Source: an uncultured cyanobacterium
Lineage (GTDB): Bacteria > Cyanobacteriota > Vampirovibrionia > Gastranaerophilales > Gastranaerophilaceae
Length of the DNA: 28,526 bases
Assembly: GCA_902495705.1 (NCBI GenBank)
Contig: CABUXT010000030.1
Coordinates: 1 to 28,526, forward strand
Direction: 5' to 3'
Part shown: one piece after another, positions 19,209 through 24,868 of the stretch
Layout of the letters: the number at the start of each line of letters is the position of its first letter
How positions within the stretch are numbered: position 1 is the first letter of the stretch
Position numbers and translations under genes: made by a program
The notes under the pieces: generated by a model
The model's input: only the letters and a program-made list of their open reading frames with translations
The model's database searches: none
Told to the model about the DNA's origin: nothing

Positions 19209-19236
19209 GGCGTTTGGTTTCAATATACTTAACGCC
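19209..19236 (+). terminator. Weak stem-loop after the 1713-aa autotransporter gene
   Basis: GGCGTT (19209-19214) and AACGCC (19231-19236) can pair across a 16-nt loop, 28 nt past the stop codon. The stem is short and only scattered T residues follow, so termination here is possible but not convincing. Confidence 0.3.
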
Positions 19237-19276
19237 ATTGATTTGTTATTAAAATTTTTGAATATAAACTTCTTAA

Positions 19277-20176
19277 TTAGTTTCTTTCAAATTCATCCAA
19301 TGTCATACCTGAATCCAACTTCCATTCAATTCTGCCATTAGTTGCTCTATTTTTTACAACCGCAGCCGCAGCAGAACAAGAATTAAATGGAATATCTTCT
19401 TTTGTTTGCCACAAACCATCAATATCAGATAAAATAAATAATTTATCTCCTTCTAATTTCTTTTTTAACTTATAATAAATATGCTTTTTAAAACTTGAAG
19501 ACCTTTCAGCAGATTCTACATAGGAGCCTTTTAATAAAATATAGCCATTATCAGTTATATTCAATTTTGCTTTTACGATATTGTTATTTTTATCAACTCT
19601 ATCTTGAGTTAGATTTAAATAAAAGATATTGCTACTATCTTCATTTTTAACACTGTTACCATTATTTGTTTTAACAAAATCAAGAATTCCTAAATTATTC
19701 AAAATAAATATCATATTATTTTGAAATTCTTTCATATAAGCAATGTCAGATTCAGGTAAATTAGAACCTGAAGGGCAACAGCCATTTTTCAGCTTAATGG
19801 TTGTAAGATTTTCTAATGATAAGTCATACAGACTTCTTTCAAGATATCTTACATGAGCCTTTGTTAAATCCATATCTTTACTTACAAATATAATAAATTC
19901 GTCAAACCAATCCTTTTTCTTATTACTTGAATGTTGTTTGATTCTTTGAGCAATATTATCAGCTTCGCCAATATACAAAAAGCGCTCATTTGTTTGAGTG
20001 TCATTACCTAACAACAAATATATTCCTGTTGATTTCGATATTTCAGGGATTTGTTGAATAATATCAACATGTTTTCTATTTCCTATATAAACCTTACCAA
20101 CCCAATTTGATAAATCTACCGTTTTAAGATTTTTCTTCGATTCTATAACAAATAGTTTTAATAACTTATCAGCCAT
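19277..20176 (-). CDS. GIY-YIG nuclease-family protein with C-terminal DUF4357
   Basis: Counting from the ATG at 20176 (299 aa), residues 51-115 form a GIY-YIG fold: GIY at 51-53, YIG at 68-70, Arg78 in AQRIKQH, and Glu113 in YLERS. These are the expected catalytic positions, so nuclease activity is plausible. The C-terminus (about 240-299) contains CSAAAAVVKNRATNGRIEWK, the signature of DUF4357, a domain often fused to GIY-YIG modules in bacterial accessory proteins. Function in the cell is unknown; DNA cleavage in repair, restriction or mobile-element biology is the general expectation. An in-frame TTG at 20194 adds MCYYNN, but no ribosome-binding site supports either start, so I chose ATG. 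The gene sits just outside the tRNA-fMet-bounded island, and a strong terminator at 20275-20310 separates it from the upstream ATPase gene on the same strand. Confidence 0.85.
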   Translation of the reverse strand: MADKLLKLFVIESKKNLKTVDLSNWVGKVYIGNRKHVDIIQQIPEISKSTGIYLLLGNDTQTNERFLYIGEADNIAQRIKQHSSNKKKDWFDEFIIFVSKDMDLTKAHVRYLERSLYDLSLENLTTIKLKNGCCPSGSNLPESDIAYMKEFQNNMIFILNNLGILDFVKTNNGNSVKNEDSSNIFYLNLTQDRVDKNNNIVKAKLNITDNGYILLKGSYVESAERSSSFKKHIYYKLKKKLEGDKLFILSDIDGLWQTKEDIPFNSCSAAAAVVKNRATNGRIEWKLDSGMTLDEFERN

Positions 20177-20274
20177 ATTGTTATAATAACACAAAGTTTG
20201 AAAATAATTTTTATATTTTCATCCAAATTTAAAATTTGATTTTGCAACTTTATGAAACTTTTCCGATTCTTGCA

Positions 20275-20310
20275 CTAAAAAAGGGTTTTAGCAAGTTGCT
20301 AAAACCCTTT
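20275..20310 (-). terminator. Intrinsic terminator (minus strand) next to tRNA-fMet fragment 1
   Basis: AAAGGGTTTTAGC (20280-20292) and GCTAAAACCCTTT (20298-20310) form a perfect 13-bp stem with an AAGTT loop. Read on the minus strand it runs into TTTTTTAG. It lies directly beyond the CCA end of the tRNA fragment, so it was probably the original tRNA terminator. It now serves the minus-strand ATPase gene. Confidence 0.85.
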
Positions 20311-20317
20311 AAAATAA

Positions 20318-20363
20318 ATGGTTGCGGGAGCTGGATTTGAACCAACGACCTTCGGGTTATGAG
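20318..20363 (-). repeat. 46-bp attachment-site repeat, copy 1: 3' part of tRNA-fMet
   Basis: Read on the minus strand this is CTCATAACCCGAAGGTC, then a T-arm with GGTTCAAATCC, then the acceptor strand ending in CCA and AT. The CAU anticodon loop followed by CCCGAAGGTCGT identifies initiator tRNA. The 46 bp are identical to 23298-23343. The 5' half of a tRNA is missing: at higher coordinates only GGGCTC and a loose GGTAGCT-like remnant remain. It is therefore a tRNA fragment, as left at the far end of an element integrated into a tRNA gene, and not a functional tRNA. Confidence 0.85.
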
Positions 20364-20410
20364 CCCAGTTTATAGCTACCTCACTCAATAATATCAATGT
20401 TTTCAGCCCT

Positions 20411-20470
20411 AGTGCACAACTAAATTATCGTCTCATACATATTGTAAAAGTACACAAAGAGTACATAAAT
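20411..20470. promoter_or_regulatory. AGTACACAAAG-type direct repeats inside the left end of the island
   Basis: AGTACACAAAG (20449-20459) is followed head-to-tail by AGTACATAAAT (20460-20470), an 11-bp period, with a looser AGTGCACAACT at 20411-20421. The same GTACAC motif, again at 11-bp spacing, occurs at 23260-23276 beside the other tRNA fragment. Short phased repeats next to an attachment core suggest arm-type integrase sites. This is inference. Confidence 0.35.
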
Positions 20471-20476
20471 TCTTTG

Positions 20477-21685
20477 TTATGAAACTAACCAATCAATTAA
20501 ATTTAAAACTTTAATACCTTCATCATTTGTGCCAACAAACACATTGTCTAAGGTTAATATAATTTTCTCAAAGTTATCATTAATAGCTTTCAGAGAAGCA
20601 AATTCACGAACTCGTGTTGAATCTTCTACCAAAGAATCTGTTACTTGAACATACAATTTATCATTGAATTTTGTAGCTACAAAATCGACTTCTTTATCAT
20701 TAATTTTGCCGATAGAGACGTTATACCCACGATGCAACAACTCCATATAAACAACATTTTCAATCAAATGTCCTCTATCTTCTCCTCTAAATCCGATAAA
20801 ATAATTTCTCAAACCGGTATCAACCATATAATACTTGCCTTGAGTTTTTAAGTACTCTTTTCCTTTGATATCATAGCGGTTTGCATTATAGAATACAAAG
20901 GCATTTTCTAACAGCATTATGTAATTATCTATTGTGCTAGGTTTCATTCCTTTAGAAATAACATTTTGTGAAATAAGTGTATTTTTCATTTTATTAATTG
21001 AAACATTATTTCCAACATTATCTGCAAGGAATTTTGTTATTTTTGTAATTAATGCTGGGTCTCTAACATCAGCCTGTTCAATAATATCTTTCATTAATAC
21101 TGTTGAAAAAATACCGTCTAACATCTGAATAATCTGAGGTTCGTTAAATTTAAAAGTTGCAAGTCCCGGCATTCCACCATATTTAAGGTAATTATTGAAC
21201 TTCGCTTCTCTACTAATATCACTATCGTTATAGAAATCCAAATATTCCTTAAATGATAGCGGTTGCATTTTTATCTCTACATATCTTCCGGATAAATAAG
21301 TTGAAAGTTGAGAAGATAACATATAAGCATTAGAGCCAGTAATATAAATATCTGTTCTATTGTCCAACCTTAAAGAATTTACAGCAAGTTCCCACTTATC
21401 AATCTTTTGAATTTCATCGAGTAATATATAAAATTTCCCTTTTGTTGAATCTAATTTTCCTTTTATGAAGTTGTTCAATTCTAAATATGTCATATTGCCA
21501 TATTGCAAATCTTCAAAGTTTATCTGCAATATATTATCGTTACTCACCCCTGTTGACTTAAGATATTCGGCAAACAAAGCAAGTATACTGGATTTACCAC
21601 AACGTCTAATACCGGTAATAACTTTAATTGCTTCGTGGTCTCTAAATGAAATTAACTTGTTTAAATATATTGGTCGATTAATCAT
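20477..21685 (-). CDS. AAA-family ATPase with DUF4143 C-terminus (COG1373-like)
   Basis: From the ATG at 21685 the protein is 402 aa. The N-terminal ATPase has Walker A GIRRCGKSS (25-33), Walker B YILLDEIQ (Asp90, Glu91) and a sensor-like ITGSNA (115-120). The C-terminal half is DUF4143, with a nuclease-like core: ENVVYMELLHRGYNV, then EVDFV, then YVQVT, where the usual Lys of a PD-(D/E)xK site is absent. Such proteins are common in gut bacteria and archaea, often in several divergent copies and near mobile DNA. Their role is not settled. The start is supported by AGGA eight nt upstream; the longer TTG start at 21715 is rejected. It is the first gene inside the tRNA-fMet-bounded island and is transcribed toward the terminator at 20275-20310. 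The small gene at 21762 lies upstream on the same strand. Confidence 0.88.
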   Translation of the reverse strand: MINRPIYLNKLISFRDHEAIKVITGIRRCGKSSILALFAEYLKSTGVSNDNILQINFEDLQYGNMTYLELNNFIKGKLDSTKGKFYILLDEIQKIDKWELAVNSLRLDNRTDIYITGSNAYMLSSQLSTYLSGRYVEIKMQPLSFKEYLDFYNDSDISREAKFNNYLKYGGMPGLATFKFNEPQIIQMLDGIFSTVLMKDIIEQADVRDPALITKITKFLADNVGNNVSINKMKNTLISQNVISKGMKPSTIDNYIMLLENAFVFYNANRYDIKGKEYLKTQGKYYMVDTGLRNYFIGFRGEDRGHLIENVVYMELLHRGYNVSIGKINDKEVDFVATKFNDKLYVQVTDSLVEDSTRVREFASLKAINDNFEKIILTLDNVFVGTNDEGIKVLNLIDWLVS

Positions 21686-21761
21686 ATAAAACTTCCTTTT
21701 CTTGAAGTATAGCAAAAAACTTCATGGTTTTCAATAGTTTTTTGCTTTAAGAGCAATAAAC

Positions 21762-21992
21762 TTATTTTATTTTAATAGCAGTTATACCAACACCGTTACG
21801 GTTATTGCCTTCTATGGTGAATATTCTGTAAGTTCCTTCCTCGGTTGTAATTTTAGTGGTTTGAACAAAGTTTCTATCAGTTAATACGACTGTTAAAGGT
21901 TCAGCTTTAATTGTAGGTAAAGCCAAAGAGCAAGCTGTGCAAGTTAAGCCGATTACAAATCCAATTGATAAGCCAAGAATAAGTTGTTTCAT
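21762..21992 (-). CDS. Small exported or membrane-anchored protein (76 aa), lipoprotein-like
   Basis: MKQLILGLSIGFVIGLTCTA is a clear hydrophobic signal or anchor, and two Cys residues near position 20 (TCTACS) resemble an imperfect lipobox. The remaining ~55 residues look like a small beta-rich extracytoplasmic domain (PLTVVLTDRNFVQTTKI, then YRIFTIEGN and GVGITAIKIK). I recognise no family. AGGAGA seven nt before the ATG supports translation. It lies within the tRNA-bounded island, 76 bp upstream of the DUF4143 ATPase gene on the same strand, so the two may be cotranscribed. It could equally be an independent cargo gene. Confidence 0.65.
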   Translation of the reverse strand: MKQLILGLSIGFVIGLTCTACSLALPTIKAEPLTVVLTDRNFVQTTKITTEEGTYRIFTIEGNNRNGVGITAIKIK

Positions 21993-22288
21993 GTGTTAAT
22001 CTCCTTTTCTATAAATTAGGTAAAGAAATGGCAAATTTCTAGAAAATTTTTCAGACATTTATTTTTTAAGAGAATAAGTTTCCTGAATTGACCTCTATTG
22101 ACTAATTTTCAGTATTTGCTGGGTCTTGTCAAGTGTTTCAGTGAATTTATTAAGTAGTGCTGCGATTTGTGAACTTTTGCTGCGAATTTAAGTCTAACAG
22201 CTGCAAAGAGTCAAAAAAAGTTCTAACATGAAAGCACAGCAACGGCCGTTGCCCCTTTACAGTAACTAGATAATATAAGGAGCAACAC
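21993..22288. other. Divergent intergenic region of the island
   Basis: This space separates the leftward (ATPase side) and rightward gene pairs. It contains a perfect 14-bp palindrome, GCAACGGCCGTTGC (22239-22252), in otherwise AT-rich DNA, and two direct copies of TGCTGCGA (22158-22165 and 22178-22185) exactly 20 bp apart, both followed by A/T-rich TTT. These are good candidates for a regulator or recombinase site. I see no convincing -35/-10 pair and no gene. Confidence 0.45.
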
Positions 22289-22579
22289 ATGCAAAAGATT
22301 ATTACAACAGATTTGAACATTGAAAACGAAATCAAAACTATTAAAGCTTTAGAAGCTAAATTATTGGAACTAAAAGAACTCAAAGAAGAAAAAGAAAATG
22401 CTATCAAGAAAGTTCTTGATAATGCTGGAATTGATGAACTTCAAGTCGGAGCATTTACAATTCGTTTTACAGATGTAGTTAGAAATAACTTCAACACCTC
22501 AGCATTCAAAAAGAAATATCTTGAACTATATAATGCGTTCATAAAACAAACAAATTATCGCAAATTTACAATTTCATAG
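22289..22579 (+). CDS. Small coiled-coil protein of mobile-element type (96 aa), unknown
   Basis: The first 45 residues are strongly helical and charged (IENEIKTIKALEAKLLELKE and onward), predicted coiled coil. The second half has GAFTIRFTDVVRNNFNT and FKKKYLELYNAFIKQ, ending YRKFTIS. Its style (short helical N-terminus, then F-x-T-x-x-F-K-K and a terminal R-(K/R)-F-T) resembles small hypothetical proteins of phages and plasmids of gut bacteria, but I cannot name a family. AAGGAG six nt before the ATG is a strong start signal. It is followed by two small hairpins and then by the 158-aa gene on the same strand, probably one operon. Confidence 0.8.
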   Translation: MQKIITTDLNIENEIKTIKALEAKLLELKELKEEKENAIKKVLDNAGIDELQVGAFTIRFTDVVRNNFNTSAFKKKYLELYNAFIKQTNYRKFTIS

Positions 22580-22608
22580 GGGAGAAATCCCCTACCCCTT
22601 ATGGGGTA
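22579..22608 (+). other. Two tandem hairpins between cotranscribed genes
   Basis: GGGG-AGAAAT-CCCC overlaps the stop codon of the 96-aa gene, and TACCCC-TTAT-GGGGTA (22593-22608) follows immediately. No T-run is present, so they look like mRNA-processing or attenuation structures rather than a terminator. Confidence 0.4.
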
Positions 22609-22651
22609 CAAAGTAAGTAGTAATAGCAGATAATTTAAAGGAGAATAAAAC

Positions 22652-23128
22652 ATGGGACAACGTACAGCATTTTTGATTAAAAGAACTTATTTCAACGGTA
22701 ATGTAAATATTAGATTGGTTCACCATCAATGGGGCATTGGTCGAGTTATGCACAACAATTTCACGAGAGCATTTATGCAAATGATTACAGATAGAAGTTA
22801 TTGTAAATCGCTTAAAGATTTTATGACAATTATTGATGATAAAGGCTCATTGTACCTAGAAGAAAACTATACAAAAGGTTCAGCAGATATCCCAAATGTG
22901 TTTAGTAAAAGAACCATAAAGAATTATTTTAATCAAACCGATAACAACAACGGTGGAATGATTATAGATATTGTTGAAAAGCCATCAGAAAAAGAACCTT
23001 TTTATGCAAACATTGACAGCATTAAAATTGGTTTCATAGTTGGTGATGAAGAATGGGACTCTACGATAGTGAAGCTATTAACTTTTTATATAAGGCGATG
23101 GAATTTGCAAGAAATAGAAAGCCAATAA
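22652..23128 (+). CDS. Protein of unknown function in the island (158 aa)
   Basis: I do not recognise this protein. It is soluble, mixed alpha/beta, with aromatic- and His-rich N-terminal strands (GNVNIRLVHHQWGIGRVMHN), a central acidic and Asn-rich stretch (NQTDNNNGGM), and a C-terminus with FIVGDEEWDS and FYIRRWNLQE. There is no signal peptide, membrane segment or nucleotide-binding motif. AAGGAG about nine nt upstream supports the ATG. It lies 72 bp after the coiled-coil gene and directly before a strong terminator, so it ends the rightward operon of the island. Context suggests a function tied to the mobile element, such as plasmid or phage maintenance. Confidence 0.8.
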   Translation: MGQRTAFLIKRTYFNGNVNIRLVHHQWGIGRVMHNNFTRAFMQMITDRSYCKSLKDFMTIIDDKGSLYLEENYTKGSADIPNVFSKRTIKNYFNQTDNNNGGMIIDIVEKPSEKEPFYANIDSIKIGFIVGDEEWDSTIVKLLTFYIRRWNLQEIESQ

Positions 23129-23161
23129 ATAATAAATAATTATATATAGAAATCACTTAAT

Positions 23162-23226
23162 AAATAAACCCACTAACTTATTTATGAGTTAGTGGGTTTA
23201 TTTATGAGTTAGTGGGTTTATTTATG
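23162..23226 (+). terminator. Terminator with a duplicated 3' arm
   Basis: AAATAAACCCACTAACT (23162-23178) pairs perfectly over 17 bp with AGTTAGTGGGTTTATTT (23187-23203) across an 8-nt loop, ending the island's rightward operon. The 20-bp unit AGTTAGTGGGTTTATTTATG is then repeated exactly (23187-23206 and 23207-23226), giving two alternative 3' arms for the same 5' arm. The duplication looks recent. Confidence 0.75.
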
Positions 23227-23246
23227 AGTAAAAGATTTTAAAACAA

Positions 23247-23290
23247 AAAGTCTGAGATAGTACACATATTGTACACAATTCTCAGACTTT
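23247..23290 (-). terminator. Minus-strand terminator beside tRNA-fMet fragment 2
   Basis: AAAGTCTGAGA (23247-23257) pairs perfectly with TCTCAGACTTT (23280-23290). On the minus strand the stem runs into TTTTTGTTTT. The loop holds GTACAC direct repeats at 23260 and 23271 (11-bp spacing), which can also pair as GTACA/TGTAC. Like the hairpin at 20275-20310 it sits just past the CCA end of a tRNA fragment, but its sequence is different. Confidence 0.75.
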
Positions 23291-23297
23291 CCTGTAG

Positions 23298-23343
23298 ATG
23301 GTTGCGGGAGCTGGATTTGAACCAACGACCTTCGGGTTATGAG
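23298..23343 (-). repeat. 46-bp attachment-site repeat, copy 2: 3' part of tRNA-fMet
   Basis: Identical to 20318-20363 over all 46 bp: anticodon loop, variable region, T-arm and acceptor 3' strand with CCA. On the 5' side of the would-be tRNA (23344 onward) the sequence is unrelated to any tRNA and also unrelated to the matching flank of copy 1. The identity therefore ends sharply at the anticodon loop, as expected of an integration core. The 2.98 kb between the copies is best read as one integrated element, and the DNA to the right as another. Confidence 0.85.
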
Positions 23344-23388
23344 GAGCAAAACTCCCTATTTTCAGCACTTTTCACTTGTAGCCATAAT

Positions 23389-23483
23389 TTATCAGAACTT
23401 ATCAAAATTCTTTGTTTGCAAATATTTTAGCTAAATCGACCTTATCAGAAGTTCTTACCTTTTATCACAAATTATCAGAACTT
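23389..23483. promoter_or_regulatory. Five TTATCA repeats in phased pairs: candidate integrase arm sites
   Basis: TTATCA starts at 23389, 23399, 23442, 23462 and 23472, all on the plus strand. Three of them extend to TTATCAGAA(C/G)TT. The outer two pairs are spaced exactly 10 bp, one helical turn. The cluster lies 46-140 bp from the 46-bp tRNA core, where tyrosine-recombinase arm-type sites are normally found. The ~600 bp between 23129 and 23740 holds only this cluster, two terminators, the tRNA fragment, two C6 runs (near 23520 and 23543), a small hairpin (23584-23603) and the operon promoter. Confidence 0.5.
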
Positions 23484-23653
23484 TTGCAACTTTTTTGTAA
23501 CTGGTTGCAGATTAAAAATCCCCCCATTTTATAATAACAAGCCCCCCTATGAGGGTAAATATTAAAAAGATACTGTTCTCAAGAGCCAGAAAAACTTCCG
23601 GCTAAATTTAGGAAATTAAAAGCAAATTATATGACAAAATCTTAATGAAAAGC

Positions 23654-23710
23654 CTTAACAAACATTGACTTTGATGTAAACTTTTGTTAAGATTCCTCTA
23701 TGATATATCA
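23654..23710 (+). promoter_or_regulatory. Promoter and operator candidate of the methyltransferase operon
   Basis: TTGACT (23665-23670) and TAAGAT (23688-23693) are separated by 17 bp, a good promoter about 50 nt before the methyltransferase start. A perfect 9-bp inverted repeat, CTTAACAAA (23654-23662) with TTTGTTAAG (23683-23691), brackets the -35 and overlaps the -10, where a bound repressor would block transcription. A second palindrome, TGATATATCA, lies at 23701-23710. The XRE-type regulator at the right end of the window is a candidate ligand. Confidence 0.55.
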
Positions 23711-23740
23711 TCAAATACTAGTAGTTGAGGTTAAGAATAG

Positions 23741-24868
23741 ATGCGTATAGTAGATTTATTTTCAGGTGCAGGTGGCTTAACCTTTGGATTTTATTATAAA
23801 TTAATAGATGGACAATTCATTAAAAATGATAATTGTGAAATTGTTTTTGCAAATGAATGGGATAAAGCTGCTGCAGAGGCTTTTAAAAAAAATTTTCCTA
23901 CTATAAATATGATAAATAAGGATATTAAAACCTTAACAGAAGAAGAAATAAGAGCTAATATCCTTGATAAAGAAATTGATTTAATCATAGGCGGCCCTCC
24001 TTGTCAATCTTATAGTACCATTGGTAGACGAAAATATGATGATAAAGCAAAAATGTATCATGAATATTATAGATTATTATCAATAATAAAACCCAAAATG
24101 TTTTTGTTTGAAAATGTTAAAGGGATGTTATCAATGAAAAACCCTGAAGGCGGAAAAGTAATTGAAGATATTAAAGAGAAGTTTAAACACATAAATTATG
24201 ATATAGATTTTAAAGTCTTAGATGCTGCTGATTACGGAGTACCACAACATAGAGAACGTGTTTTTATTATTGGATGTAGAAAAGATTTAAATATCAATTG
24301 GTCTTTTGAAAATATTGAAAAATCTAAAAAACAAATTTCAATAAAGCAAGCTATTAATGATTTGCCCTCAGTTTCAGCAGGAACCGAGGTAACTTCATAT
24401 AAAGGTAAACATCCTACAAATAGTTATCAAAAGTTAATGCGTAATCATGCAAAACATATATCTTGCCATTTTTCACCAGTATATGGAGATAAAATTCAAA
24501 CAGTTATAAATTATGTAATTCAAGGTAAAGGTAAAAATTACATCAATGAATTGGTTGATAAAGGTATAATACCCGAAGAATATCGCTTAACCTCCGGATA
24601 TGATAATACCTATGGTAGATTGATAGAAAACCAACCAAGTACAACAATAACAAATAATATGTCTACGCCTTCTGGATTGAGATGTATTCATTATTGCGAA
24701 AATAGAGCTTTAACACCAAGAGAAGGTGCGAGAATACAATCATTCCCTGATTGGTTTGAATTTGTTGGAACAAAAAAAGATATAACAACTCAAATTGGAA
24801 ATGCAGTACCTCCTTTGCTAGCAATGAAAATAGCAACGCAAATTGAAAAAGTTTTAAGTGAGGTTTAA
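23741..24868 (+). CDS. DNA (cytosine-5) methyltransferase, Dcm/HhaI type
   Basis: It transfers a methyl group from S-adenosylmethionine to C5 of cytosine in a specific DNA site. The 375-aa protein has all main motifs in order: I (VDLFSGAGGL, 4-13), IV with catalytic Cys88 in GGPPCQS, VI (FENVKG, 123-128), VIII (QHRERVF, 169-175), a target-recognition region of about 185-300, IX (LTPREGARIQSFPDWF) and X (QIGNAVPP, 351-358). It appears complete and active; the target site cannot be read from the sequence. The ribosome-binding site is weak (GAGG 10 nt upstream), so translation may be modest. Its stop codon overlaps the next start (TAATG), so it is translationally linked to the MORC/kinase-like gene. 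No restriction endonuclease gene lies nearby in the window. This suggests that the two following genes, and not a classical endonuclease, are its partners. Confidence 0.95.
   Translation: MRIVDLFSGAGGLTFGFYYKLIDGQFIKNDNCEIVFANEWDKAAAEAFKKNFPTINMINKDIKTLTEEEIRANILDKEIDLIIGGPPCQSYSTIGRRKYDDKAKMYHEYYRLLSIIKPKMFLFENVKGMLSMKNPEGGKVIEDIKEKFKHINYDIDFKVLDAADYGVPQHRERVFIIGCRKDLNINWSFENIEKSKKQISIKQAINDLPSVSAGTEVTSYKGKHPTNSYQKLMRNHAKHISCHFSPVYGDKIQTVINYVIQGKGKNYINELVDKGIIPEEYRLTSGYDNTYGRLIENQPSTTITNNMSTPSGLRCIHYCENRALTPREGARIQSFPDWFEFVGTKKDITTQIGNAVPPLLAMKIATQIEKVLSEV

Noticed and set aside
20318..20400. Functional tRNA-fMet gene
   Set aside because: Only the anticodon loop to CCA is present. The D-arm and the 5' acceptor strand are missing apart from a loose GGTAGCT resemblance. 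The same holds for 23298-23380.
21686..21715. TTG start ten codons upstream for the DUF4143 ATPase
   Set aside because: The ATG at 21685 has a well-spaced AGGA and begins at the conserved N-terminus.
20477..23128. Integrase or recombinase gene inside the small island
   Set aside because: None of the four genes shows tyrosine or serine recombinase motifs, so mobility must depend on another element or has been lost.
23187..23226. CRISPR-like repeat
   Set aside because: Two adjacent 20-bp units without spacers; they are explained as a duplicated terminator arm.
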